Below, piece after piece: positions 27,851-39,700 of a DNA stretch of 64,000 bases. The position numbers were made by a program, and so were the translations under genes. This DNA is from Klebsormidium nitens. Lineage: Eukaryota > Streptophyta > Klebsormidiophyceae > Klebsormidiales > Klebsormidiaceae. The notes beneath the pieces were generated by a model. That model worked only from the letters and a program-made list of their open reading frames with translations, was not told where the DNA came from and did not search any database. Where the stretch lies: positions 23,108 through 87,107 of the forward strand of contig DF237341.1 of NCBI GenBank assembly GCA_000708835.1, written 5' to 3'. Each line of letters begins with the position of its first letter. The first letter of the stretch is position 1.

Positions 27851-28756
27851 GGGCGCGCTGCCACCGCAGAAAGGATGGCAGAATTGCGTTGGCACCGCCT
27901 GTCTTAGCAACGTGCATGCGTCAGTCGCCCTGGCCGGGCAACTCAGGGGGACCAAACGCCCCAGGTAAATAGGTTAGCAACATGAACAGTGTTCCAGCAG
28001 CCAAACGGCTTACCTATTGCCCGGAGCCGAAAACTTGTGGGATTGAACCTCCACAGGGTCACCATCGAAACCCCGTGGTTTCGTGTCCGGGCAAAACGCC
28101 GTTTAGGAGATGTAGAGGGCTGGTTTAGGTGGGTTTCACAGCCAAAAACACATTAACCTTCTTCTAACAGTCTTCTTAACCCTCGCCTCAGACCAACCGA
28201 GGACCGCATCGGCCTCGGGACATCAGAATAAGCAATCTTGACCGTCAAAGTCAGGGAATTTCTCATCTGACGGTGCGGAACATGGTTCGCGGACTTTGAG
28301 TGGTGTTTGGTCCCCCTGGGGCGACTACAGTAGTCTATAGGTAATAGGGTTTGCGATTTGGGTCACACATACGTAGGGTTCCGTCACATTTGTACCTGGT
28401 CGGTACCCCCCCTTTTCGCCGTTCCAAGTTTACATCTATATAAGCTCAGCTCGTTCGTAGCCATATTTTGCCGGGAGCCAAAAGATTGTTTCGAAAGCGA
28501 GTCTACTGCAAATTGAATATCGCAAAGGGTGGGTTCGACCGTAGACGTGAAACCATCAATATCTACGGCCCGGGCTCTCACCTATAGAGCTTCGCGTAGC
28601 TTCTAATATCGGGCCCGACATCGCATCGCCGCGGCCGGCGCGGGGGTACCACGTTAACCTACACTGTAAGTTAAAGACGGTACTTTTCAATCTGCTTCTT
28701 CATACTTAATACTAAACTTCTCAGCACACGTTGTCCATAGAATCGCGCCCTCTTTC

Positions 28757-29030
28757 TACATAAATATTCGTTTATCGTCGAAACCGCCGGTTTCGAAGCC
28801 GTGGGCCCTGGCAATTTTGAGTTTAGCGACAGAATCTGATGACGGGTCGTAGCTCACGTCATTTGCATCGAACTGAATGTACAGCCATTTTGAGAGGCCG
28901 TCGAAAACAACTCCTCGGGGAACCTCAGTAGAGCGACCGTCTTCCAAGGAAATACAAGCTTCAAGTCGCTGCGCTGTTATATCCGGGGCAGCAACGCGAA
29001 AGTAGAATTGACTTTCTCGAAATTCGTTAG
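28757..29030 (-). other. Orphan open frame, possible exon or gene relic
   Basis: On the minus strand a frame of about 90 codons stays open from an upstream TGA to a TAG. It reads like protein, with segments such as QFYFRVAAPDITAQRLEAC, FDGLSKWLYIQFDANDV and KIARAHGFETGGFDDKR. It has no ATG in its N-terminal half and no matching exon nearby with consistent splice phase. I do not recognise a family. It may be one exon of an unresolved gene, a decayed copy or chance. Confidence 0.25.
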
Positions 29031-30358
29031 GTACCGTTGTAGACTGCCCTGGTAGCGTGGGTCACAGCATCGCCCGTCAGTCTGACTCTGAGTCTCAGCT
29101 GGCAGATGCTCTCGACTCGAGAACAAAGTTCGGTGATCGATCTGCAAGTGAAGCTTCCCACGCAGCTTCGGCTTCCAACTTCAGGTTCTCCCTGCAGTGG
29201 AGTTCTCCCGGCGTTTGGAGTGGCACCAGCATGGAGGATTTCAGCAGGGAGTCCAAGATGTGCACTAGATTCCTGAAGCAAGACAGACCTAAGCTTTTTG
29301 CATTTTCAGGAGATTAAGGTGCGGAGCATCGTGGAAGACGAGCAAGACGAATTCAGGAATTCTACGGCGCATGGTTAGTCGTTGAGGTAAGGGCCCACTG
29401 GTTTATTTCCGAGGTCACCTGTCACCTAAAGGAGCTGTTGTCAAGCTGGCAGCCTTGTTGAGCGACTTGTAGAAATTTTTGACTCCTCATCATTGAGTCG
29501 TCCTCAGCAGTCAAGCATCGCTCCGCTGGCTGTGAGTACCAAGATAATGTTCTTGGAAAGCAATTGGATTATTGCACATGCCGAGGAAATGGTACAATGT
29601 GCAAAGTTTGCACATGATCAGTGCCATAGAGCAAACCCCCCTGGCCAAACAGAGCGCTCAAAGCTAGAGGCATCTCAATCAAAGTGATAGTTGGTGTTTT
29701 ATTGTACTTGTTCAGTTTCCTTTAATAGGTGGATGCACGTTACTCAATGGCAGTGTAAAATGGTCGCAAAGCTTGGGAGCTGTGAGCGCTGAACACCCCT
29801 TGCTAACGTTGTCTCCTTCTTTGGATCCTGTTTGAAAGTCGCGCAACATATGGCATCGCCTCAGGTCACATGCATCAGCTCTCACAGCTGTCAGGACTGT
29901 CCAAGTTTTGTGGGCCCCCTTCATCTGCTTCAAGTTTGCGCCCATTGCTAGTAAAGGCATCAAACTTACAATGCTCACAACTTGAAGAGCTTGTTTGAGA
30001 TCTGGCTTTGAGCCATCTGACCGCCTCCGGCAATTGGACAAACTTTCTGCTTTTTCTTCCTCGTCATTGTGAGTGCTAAAGTCTCAAACAAGGACTCTGG
30101 CTTCTTCTTCGTTGTCCCTGTTTAGAGGGGAGCAACTCAGTTGAGACTATCTGAAGTTTCTTCAGGTTTGCCCCATGTCACTGACTTGACTCCTGGATGG
30201 GGTACCCAAACGTGTGTGAGATGTTGTGTGAGATGTTTCGCAGATACTTATGCCTTTCAAAGGTCCAGCACAGATTTTTTGCCCAAGATTATCATACTTG
30301 TTCAGCTTTTGTGGTGGTGGGTGCATGAAGCTAACATTGTTCATTGTATCTCCTTAGG

Positions 30359-30452
30359 AGGTTTCGTTAAACGTGGTGCCTTCAGGGGCTACTTGGAGCC
30401 TGATGTGCAGTTGGCTTTTGATGCTGCTGCCAAGCAAACATTGAAACGTTAA
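30359..30452 (+). other. Possible terminal exon of an unrecognised gene
   Basis: After a TCTCCTTAG acceptor the frame reads GGFVKRGAFRGYLEPDVQLA, then DAAAKQTLKR and a TAA. Composition is protein-like and the stretch ends cleanly. No upstream exon with matching phase could be fixed between 29300 and 30300. It could be the end of a short gene just upstream of the GNAT gene. Confidence 0.22.
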
Positions 30453-30664
30453 GAGCAACGCTTTAAGGAGCTACTAGTGAGATCCAAGGACTCCCCCTAC
30501 AAAACGCTCTTTGTCTCTCCTCCGTGCATCTCCTCTGTGCGGCTGGTTGGTGCTGATTGCCTTTACCTGTCTTCGCTGCAGATTCTCGGCAACGTGAACC
30601 CCCAAGTTACTTACTGGGCACGGCTTCGATCTGTCTACTGACTACACCACTCACAGTCTTCACC

Positions 30665-31150
30665 ATGATTCGCCCGGTGGCGCCAGAGGACACGCCCACT
30701 CTTGTAGCCACGGCTGCGGCCACTGGCTTGTTTTCTCATGATGAGGCGGAGGGTTTTTTTGGGGTGCTGTTGGACGACCTGCACGCAGGACGGCTAGGAG
30801 ATGGTCATCTTGCTCATGCATGGGCTAATGAGATTACAGGCAAGATAGCCGGGTGGGTATACTTTTCACCGGAGAAACATGCGGAGACAGTTTGGCAGTT
30901 GTGGTTCATTGGAGTGGACCCCAGCTGGCAAGGACGGGGAGTTGGCAGTGAGCTGCTCCAAGATGTTGAGTCCCACGTCGTAAGGGCAGGGGGTCGGCTC
31001 CTTTTGATTGAAACAAGCTCGTTGCTTGACAGGACTCAATCGTTCTACACTAAGCGGGGCTATACAAGGTGTGGACAAATACCGGACTTCTATGCAGATG
31101 GGGATGATAAAGTAATATTTGTGAAGCGGGTGAAAACCGAGTCGTCGTGA
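30665..31150 (+). CDS. GNAT-family N-acetyltransferase, single exon, bacterial type
   Basis: One uninterrupted 161-codon frame starts at an ATG in good context (caccATGA) and ends TGA. It has the GNAT fold order: N-terminal IRPVAPEDTPTLV, central strand WQLWFIGVDPSWQ, acetyl-CoA pyrophosphate loop QGRGVG at 89-94, then LLLIETSS and FYTKRGY near the end with DFYADGDDKVIFVKR. This layout resembles small bacterial acetyltransferases that begin MIRP. The acceptor substrate cannot be inferred. It is the only confidently called gene here without a coding intron, which together with the bacterial look suggests acquisition from bacteria. A CTTCGCTGCAG acceptor-like site lies about 80 bp upstream, so a 5' UTR intron is possible. 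Confidence 0.88.
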   Translation: MIRPVAPEDTPTLVATAAATGLFSHDEAEGFFGVLLDDLHAGRLGDGHLAHAWANEITGKIAGWVYFSPEKHAETVWQLWFIGVDPSWQGRGVGSELLQDVESHVVRAGGRLLLIETSSLLDRTQSFYTKRGYTRCGQIPDFYADGDDKVIFVKRVKTESS

Positions 31151-32569
31151 GCATAATGGCCCAACAAACCGAGCTTGGTTCGTACTAATTGCCTGCAGTT
31201 TCAAATTCAATGGAGCCATCTATGTCCTACCAAATAAAACAGATTTTCCTTCAATGGATTCCTAGCCAACTTTTTGCGATTTTTGCGTTGTAGGAAAACA
31301 CGAGAACTCTTGTCAGTTTGGGTCGATCGTGATCCTGCATCTAGATGCTCGGGATCGGTGGTCACGTTCTTCAAGTTGTGGTGATCAGCTTGACAGACTC
31401 CGATTTTGATCATGCAATCGTGGGATCGTATATATGCCTTCGGTCATGAGGCAATGATGATGATGATGAGGCGCATCCTAAGACGTTGACCATCAAAGCA
31501 TGACCATTGGGCCGATCGCGAATGGGCTTGAATCCTTGGGCCTGCATGGCATCATGTGGGTTAGTACCATGCCCATGTCACTTTAACCAGGCTACTACAG
31601 TAGCATGCTCGGAAGTTGCGTTTGGTAAGTAGATCTTGCACAGTGTCGTTCAAGCATGAGCACGAGAGCATTGCCGGGACTCCAGTACTAGCTCGGAATC
31701 ATCCAGATATCCATTGCCGCCGGGGTCCATACGTCTACTAGTAAGCCTTTGGGAATAAAAGATTGGTGCCAGATATTGTTCTCGAAACTTGGCCCCAGGT
31801 CGCGCGATCGTAGAAGGGCGTCATCATCGAAAGACTCTCAGATAATGAATTGAACGCCAGGGATCAATGCTAGGAGCTAGGTTTGGACTAACGTAGCCCC
31901 TTCGAGATTGGTAGGGTAGTTAGGCGTTCGAACCTCAAACATCAAGTCCCATGTATGCCATGGAAGCCTATGGCCCATGTGGCTACGGCGTTTTGAAAAG
32001 AGAACATCAAAGGTACCGTTCATACCGTACTGCCTAGTCCTAGTATTAGTAACAGAAGACCCAAAGACCATTGTGATTCGAATTGCTGAAATGATCTGGA
32101 GAAGTAATAGAAAGCAGAAGGGACCGCCATGTGTCCAGCCTCAATGATCGGACGGCTCAGCGTACTCGCATTCGAGTCGCCGTCTGACATTTCGATCACC
32201 AGAAAGGCTGGGTCCTGGCATGCGAGTCGTGACATTAGGTATAAGAGCAGCAGAGCAGCACGTACACTGCTCAAGCTGGCACGTCCAGTACACTGTACAG
32301 CCGGTAGTTGGCGGCTGCGTACAGCTGTATATGGGCCCATGCATGTCATTCCTATGTCATTATAACAACGTGCATATCATTGCTGCCTTCCTCCGATGTC
32401 TCCCCCGGCTCTGTCGGCCAGTTGAAAAAAAACTTTTGGAGCAGAGATATATACTGAACGATATCAATCTCCTCATCGCAGCCCTCCCTGGCAAGCTCGT
32501 GCCACTGTCCGTAACCTTTTGCCTTCTCTCTGTCCTCTGCTCTTTCTGCCGCGTAAAGTTCTATTGGTC
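31151..32569. other. Intergenic region
   Basis: About 1.4 kb between two plus-strand genes. A short ATG microsatellite (GATGATGATGATGAGG) occurs near 31456. No gene, RNA or mobile element was recognised; the promoter of the downstream Lys/Glu-rich gene must lie near its right end. Confidence 0.45.
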
Positions 32570-35500
32570 ATGGGGCCAGCTACCAGGTCGAAGCGCGCCA
32601 ATGAGCCAAATAAGGAGCAGCCGGACTCCCTTGGCATGCTCATGCGAGGTAGGTGTGCTCCAGGTAAAGTGAGCTGGCAGGGGCCAACGCCCACCAAAAG
32701 ATACGCTACTTGCTTCACAGTGGGCAGGTGCCGTGCTCGGGCATGGTAGGGCTCAGGGCTGAGTATGTGCGTTGCTTGGGACTGCAGCTGCAGTCTCGGC
32801 GTGCATGCTTGATGATCCTTGGCTTTGGCTCTTACTTTCTGGGACGCTGGTTCAGTGTTAACGTGGCTGTTTACATGCAACGGTCTGCAGTCATTGGCAT
32901 CATTGTTGCACTGGGTTGTGTTCTGCGTTCTCTGTTGACCCCCAGCTGATTTTGTCCAGAGTTGATCTGGTTCAAGCTGTCCTTCAAGGCTTTGACTTTA
33001 CCACCTGTGGCTATCTTTCTTCAGTTAGTGAGGTCAAGTGTCAGCTCATCAAAGTGTGCTTCAATAGCACAATCCAGCCGTGTGAACTCATGCATGCACA
33101 GAACGTCTTGAGCCCGATAGCTGCAGCCCCTCCTCAGAAAGGATCGCAGCCATATCCAACAATACAGTGGCGCTGCGCACTTCACTTCAAAAATTTCTAC
33201 AGGGCTTCTGGTCAAATCTGCTCTGATGCCAGATGAACAATGTGGACTCCTTGTCCAAGGAGTTCAGCCACTCTCTGTGGGAGAGCGCGGGGCTTTGCTC
33301 TCTGACCCCTCGCGGTATCAGGCAGCACATTTACCATGCCTATGTTTGGCGCTGATGGTTCACGCACCAGGGCGAATTGTCATTGGGCTGCCCCCTCATC
33401 AGAGCTGGGGTTCTGGATGCAGATGAGAAGCGGCGGGCAGGTGCGCGCACGCACGGGGACATCTGGCAGGAGCACCGGAAGCCCTCTTCGAAAGCGGACA
33501 CGACAAGCAAGAAACGAAAGAAGAGTGCTGAGAAGAAGGCAGCAGAGGAGACGGGCGAGGATGACGCCTTCAAAGTTCTGCAAGCAGGTGATGCCCCCTT
33601 CAGCAATGACGCGCAGGCTGGGCACCGCTTTTGAGCTCTTGGCAGCAATCCATTGATTCCAACTTGTGCCCAGGAACCTTGGTGCGCTGGTAAGTGGGGA
33701 AGTGAGTTGTCTGCTTCTGAATCAATCGAGTTTGTGTGGCGAAACATTGGACGACCTTGAACATTGTGCAGAGCAGAAAACGAAGACGACAAAGAGGAAA
33801 AGCGGAGAGCCTTTCGAGGAAAAGAAAGAACCAGCAAAGAAGGCGCCAAAGCGAAAAAGCGAAGAGCCTTCGAAGGAGAAAGAAGAGCCACGAAAGCGGG
33901 CGCGGAAGGATACAGAGACGAAGGACGAACCGCAGGAGAGAGACACCAAGTCTGCCGAAGGTAAAGACTGCGTCCTCGATTGCTGACGAATTCGACTAAC
34001 ACAGTCAGTGAACACTATCAATGTTCGAGTGCTGACCCACGAGGAGCATCAGTGACCACATGCTGAAATTTTCCTCTTAACGAGCCGTCAATCTAGTTAT
34101 CTAGTGTATTTTCATTGGTCAAACAAGTGAGTTTTTTCGTAACATCTTCTATGCACTGACTTTCTTGAGTCACAGTTTCACCCCTTTTTCCACTCCCTAT
34201 GGCAGAGCCCGGTGCAAAGGCGGCTCCCGACAGCGGGGACGCCAGTGGGCAGCAGGGCGGCGGTGGGGCGGTGAGCGGGGTGGTCACCATCAACCGGGCC
34301 CCGACCCTGACGCTCTGGGTTGCGACGGTGGCGGAGAGGCAGGGGTACAAGGCCGAGGAGGCCCTTACGTTCGGCAAGTACGTCTCGGGGGTGTTTGCGC
34401 AATCAAAAGGTGAGGCAGAGCTTCGCCTGCCACACATCGCGACCAAAGGCCCATGCGCGGAGTTTTCGTGAAAATGCTGATTGTGACACTGTCGAGCTTT
34501 CATCAGCTTGTCTTGGAGACGCACGTTGGGCAAGAACCGTTGACCCATGACGGCTGGTAGAGCAATTCTGGGCTCCTCTCTGAGCAACCTCCACGCGAAA
34601 TCTATCTGGCCCCTCGACCTTCACTACGTGACGCCTTCTTTGACCACTCTGCCGCTATCTAGTAAGTCGTTCCCTGGCAAAGAGCGACTCTCGTCCTAAT
34701 CCATTGATCCTGTCTTTAAACATTCTCGGGTCACGGATTCGCGGCCAGACCCATTGTCTTCATATGACCCAAACTTCCTGCTTTCTTCTGCACAACTGTT
34801 CGGCTATCGGCTGACGCCAGGCCGCGCTCCCGTGTGTGCAGGCAAGTCGATCGGCGTGATCGAGGCCGACCCCGAGAAGGAGGCGCAGGTCAAGGAGGCG
34901 AAGCGGGAGCAGCGGCGCGGGCTGGACAAAGTGCCGGTGTTCGGGATGAATATCACCGTCAAGAAGACGCCCGAGGGCCAGGTGCGCGCGCTGGAGGCGG
35001 GCGGGAAGCCCATCGAGCCGCGCACGGTCAAGGCGTACCTGCACCGCGCGTTCAAGGACAGGCTGGACGACGCGCAGAGTGAGCGGCAGCAGCGCGAAAC
35101 TGATTTCCTTCGTCGAGGTCCGTGACCATCTTGGCGAGCGGCTGGTATTTGTGACGTTTCTCTTTGATTCCCGCGTGCCCAAGGCTCTTTTGGCCGTTTG
35201 GATTGGCTCTCAGGTTCGCGGCCCGCTTTTGGATGCGCTGGCGAGATTGAGAGCAGGTTTGATTTCCAGGAGTGTATGCGTGGCTGCTCGACCATTTGGT
35301 GAAGAACGTCCTTGCTTGGGCCATCCTGTCCTTGCTTGGGCCATCCAGGATTCGCGCGAATCAGTCTGTTGTGAGGGCAGCTGGTCTTACAGATAAGCCC
35401 TGTTCTGCTGACGTCAGCCGATGATTGTTTTGCCGCAGAAGCCATGGAGGCTCTGGCCGCGGCGTACCCCGCAGAGGAGGTTGGGAAGAAGGCGTACCAC

Positions 35501-35620
35501 TTGTACGAGCGGTTCCGACCGACGGTACCGCAAGGCAAAAAGGGGTGGGGAGGGAAAGGCGAGCTAGACCTGGATCTAATCTCAAACAAGATGGTGCAGG
35601 AAAGCTCAGCGAGAGGCTGA
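32570..35620 (+). CDS. Lys/Glu-rich protein with a conserved domain of unknown function
   Basis: Six exons: 32570-32648, 33423-33587, 33772-33960, 34206-34409, 34842-35078, 35439-35620. All junctions except the last codons are phase 1, and phases agree to give 351 residues. Residues about 27-145 are lysine/glutamate-rich with many KRK, KKRKK and RKRAR clusters, which suggests a nuclear, possibly nucleic-acid-binding, tail. From about 171 a different, globular section begins (VTINRAPTLTLW, then AERQGYKAEEALTFGKYVSG), continues through FGMNITVKKTPEGQVRAL and ends with KKAYHLYERFRPTVPQGKKG and GELDLDLI. I recall similar blocks in uncharacterised bacterial proteins, but no function. The start has G at -3 and +4. 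An earlier in-frame ATG at 34199 would give the globular part alone if upstream exons were skipped. Confidence 0.8.
35308..35347. repeat. 20-bp tandem duplication inside an intron
   Basis: Two adjacent copies of a 20-bp unit (GTCCTTGCTTGGGCCATCC plus T or A) lie in the last intron of the Lys/Glu-rich gene. They differ only at the last base. Probably a recent slippage event. Confidence 0.9.
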
Positions 35621-36740
35621 GAGCACTTTACGGTAAAGGAGTGTTGTACATTGGTGTACATACTGTATATGACGGCCGTCTAGGTTACAATTTGTACATT
35701 GAATCTGGATTTACGTTGAGTTGCATTCAAGTTTTCCTAATGAAAGCCGCAGAGAAGTGAAGTCCGTTGTGCTACTGAGACTTGTCTCAACAAGATTGCG
35801 GGTATAACGATCAGCCTGCGGGCCTGGCTTACGTCTTTCTTTATGCGAAAGTCAATGTCGCCTGGCCAGCTTTGATCATCTCGAATTTGCACGGCGGTTG
35901 GCTTCTCTGCCAAGGGCAAGCCTCAGTGATTGGGCGCCTGCGCTGCATGTACATGGGGCCATGAACATGGACATACAGCAGGCTTTGTTAAAGCTCATGC
36001 ATGACAGGCCATGGACCAACCATGAATCGTCCTTCGGACAGGTTTCGTAACACATGGTACTGACAGAGAAAAATAGAGAACTTCAAAGCGATACTAAGCG
36101 ACACGCGCAGCCAGTGTGCCGTCATGGAAATCAATAGATTTTCAACACATGTCATGGAAAATGCGCCTAACAATACCGAGGCATGCAAGCCGCGCGTCTC
36201 AAAAGAGCTTCTCAACATTGGGACGATGGTAGCACGCAACCGTTACCAGAGATCATCAGATATCAATCGGCGCGTTGCCAAACCCCCGCTACTACACACC
36301 GCATTGCGTGACCAACTTGCAGCATGCTTGCGCTCCGGTTTCGGCAGCTCAGCTTCAAGAACTACCCGTCGACAATCAATCCATAGGTGCAACATACACG
36401 TGGAGCTGAGCATGTTAGGATCGACAACAAAGCTTTGTCGCTAAACTCAATCTAAATGGTGCAGATTGACTCTTTGCCACGGCTGCCAATTGCTGTACGG
36501 ATCCAACTGATTTACCGTATGATCAGCTTGACAGGCTAAGTTCACGAGCCTACAATTTGACAGTGAGTCAGAGAGTGACAAAACGTAAGCAGAAAAGGCG
36601 AACCCGGGCTTTTGGTCGTGCCCCCTGCTTAGATTGAATCTTCTCAACTGTATACAGGGGTTGGAATTTTTGATTGACTAGTTGATTCCAATAAACCTGG
36701 AGCATCAATAGACGGGGCAGACCGCCCTCTGCGAGACTGA
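35621..36740. other. Intergenic region between convergent genes
   Basis: About 1.1 kb holding two 3' UTRs. Only short open frames without splice-consistent support. Nothing else recognised. Confidence 0.45.
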
Positions 36741-39700
36741 TCATTGTCTTACTTTTGCACAGACTAGGCCTAGTTTTGCTCTATATTGACAGGCGAGTAG
36801 TACCTTTTCTTGCTCCGGTGTCCACGGAAGCGCCCCTGTTGACGCATGCTGCAATCCCTTGAACTTCAGTTCCAGGAGCCTGCACACGAGCATTCTCTTG
36901 ATGTCAGCACGAAAGCGGACCTGGAATCAGCGCCACGGTGACAGAAAAGTTCGGAAGAGGCATGTTCGAGCTCAACACCACTTACAAGGAACATCGAAGA
37001 GCAGCTCAGAAGCGAGCAGGATTCCAAGACGTTAATCACAACGGTATCCGTTCGTATGCATCAAGGCCTGTTTTGGATGAAACAAATTCGAACGTTCGTG
37101 GTTACAGGTTCAATCATAAAAAGTTGCTTTCCGCAGGCCTGCTCCGCCCCGGCTTACTTGCGCACGGCAGGCGTATCCCCATGCCCTGTGGCCACGATGA
37201 GCAGCGCGTTTGGCGGGAGGCCCTGGTACACGGCATGCACGCGCGCATCCAGCCGCTGCAGCACGGCCTCCAGCGCCGCTGACACCGGGGGGACCGCCAC
37301 GTCCGCCCCGCTCGGGCTGCACGTCAGCAGGGCCGAGATGGCGGCGATAGAGGCCGCCACCGCGGTGGGTGTCCGAGCCATCTCTGCACAGAGGCAAGCA
37401 GGCGAGGGGGTGAGGACACTCATCAAGCAGGCTCCAATGGTTGTCGCCCCAACCAGAACAAGGTGCGCGGACAAAGACAGCCGGCGGCTGGGGCCGTAGA
37501 GCTTGCATAACAACGTACATGCATCTGCTTACGGGTTGCAACACCAGGCAGTGCTGCGGCTTGTCTGGCTGCGGGGCGTTACCTTCGTGGTGGGTGGTCA
37601 GCTCTGCGAGGCGCGCCCAGAGGAAGCGCGTGGCGGGGGTGTGCGCCTCCTTGCGGACCTTGGCCACCACCTCGTCGTCCGACTCCGCAATCACCGCACC
37701 GGACGTCCCCACCGCAAACCGGCGCAGCAGCCTGCAGCACAAATTTGAAACGGTTGGTAAGAGGCGAAGGGAGTCGGCCATGTTGCGAATCAAAGTATGC
37801 GATAACAATGGGCAGCAGGCTTTGAGCATCGGTGCCCAGCAAGCAATCCCGCCGTTTGCGAGAGAGAGCCGTGATGGGAAACAAGCAACGCCGCGTACCT
37901 CCTGCGGTCAACCAGCGTGCAGCGCTTGCCCTTCCTGCCCAGCAGCTCGATCAAGCTCTCTCCTATGATCGCCCGGGCCTCCCCGAAAGAAGGGCCTGCA
38001 CAGGAGGGTGGGTATCCAATAACGCTCAGCGATTTGAAGCTCACAGGGAGGTGAAAGCCGACTCGGCAAAAGGTCACCTCCAGTGACAGCAGGACTCAAG
38101 CTTGACCGCGCCCAAAGCATTTTCTGACCCGAACAAAACAAACTCCGCGAACCCCTTAAGGACTGTAAGCGGAAGGATCGATGTCGCAGGCAGCAACGAG
38201 AGCAGCAGTGGGGATGCGCTTACCGTTCTGTATTTTGAGCTGCGCCAGCTCCATGGTCGCCCGCGCGTCCTCCACGCTGTCGTGGCCCTTGTCGCCCCCC
38301 TGGATTGTGCGGTGCAAGTGGCGCTCTGCCAACACACGCAGCGCGGGCTGCAAAAATGAAGAGACAGGTGACGGAAACCGCGAGGAAGCATCAAAGGAGC
38401 TCAACGCAAATCCGGGTAGTGTCGCTGCAAGTGGCGAACCGAGTCATGGTGCGGTTCGAAGAAGTAGACGAAGTTCGGCGGATGCTCCTATTAAGTGGGG
38501 CGGTTGTTCGCATTAGTTTGATCGAGGGCACCGTTTTCGTGACACTCCCGTGGAGCTTGTTCGTTCTTTACAGCATGAAAAGAACTTCTCGACTGCTTGC
38601 TTGGCGGCTCTTTGCAACGAAAGAGGCGGCTGCTAGCACGGCCAAACTCTGAGCAATGAAGAAACGATCGACGAACAACCCCAAGAGGCCGGTGTCCGTC
38701 GATCTCATGTGAGAAGTATGACAACGATGCTGTAACCTTGACTGCAATTGAAAAGAGGGACACACGTGTATCGCGTAGCCATCTGGGTGGTCCTCTATCG
38801 GATCGCTGACGTGCCACAGCATTTACCGTCCTTGTCTCTGGCAAGCAGCGGCAGTGAAACCGGATCCCGCAGCGCAGACTGAGATGGCAAAATGTTGAGA
38901 ATCACCTTGTAGGGGGGTCCACGGGGATGTGGAAACGCCAGCGCGGTGTCAATGTTGTTGCCGTGTATCAACTGCGGTGCAGCAGCGCAGGGTCAGCCTT
39001 CCGCAAAAAGCAGCAGAGGGGGATGCACCAAAGCACAAGGCAGGCCGGAGCGTGCGCTCCAGGGGGCGCCTTGGTGTAGGTCAGAAACCCCCGATGCAAT
39101 GCACGAAGGTATATATTGGGATGGGCGACAGCGAGGGGGACACGGGGCAAGCCGCTGAGCTAAGAGCGGATGCGCACCTTGAGGGCCTGCAGGTCGCTCT
39201 GCAGGGAGTGGCCCACCAGAATGGTCTCCGCGCTCACCAGCTCCAGCAGCTCTGCCTGCCAACACAACACGTCAGCACCGGCCAGGCGTGCACCAACACA
39301 GCTGCGATGACACACAGCTGACATGGAGAAGCAAGTCGCTTGCAAACCTTGATGACAAGGACACTCGGAAGAGATTGGACGGAGTAACAGCCGGGCGGCA
39401 TCACCTGGATGTCCTGCAAGGTGGTGGTCACGTCTTGAAGCATCTCGGCCGTAATACCGCTGAACCTGCAGTGAAGACGAAGTCAAGCCGGTCAAAAGAG
39501 CACCAAAGCAGGATCCTCATCGTTACACCGGCTTCGACTCCTCCAGCTGTTACGAGCAAGCTTCCGACCTGTCTGCACAGCCGTTGCAAGGTCGTGTAGG
39601 AGAAGCAGCTCGTTCACCAGCAGCAGAGGCCCGCAAACACAAAGGAAGGCTGTCCACAAGCCACCTAGGGCCGTGACCTTTTGCTAGGCTTGACTTCTGC

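Larger units (their letters stand above)
27851..30664. other. Gene-poor region with orphan coding-like stretches
   Basis: About 2.8 kb between divergent agmatine deiminase and GNAT genes. It contains the promoters plus two stretches that look coding but were not tied to a gene (listed separately at 28757-29030 and 30359-30452). The rest, including AT-rich sequence at 28080-28740, shows no recognised family or transposon end. Confidence 0.4.

Noticed and set aside
28021-28080. tRNA-like T-arm (GGTTCAATCCCAC on the minus strand)
   Set aside because: The loop is too long, the acceptor stem does not pair and no anticodon arm could be placed.
34199-34409. ATG at 34199 as the start of a separate short gene
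   Set aside because: The bases up to 34205 fit a strong pyrimidine-tract acceptor ending CAG, and the upstream Lys/Glu exons join at 34206 in perfect phase.
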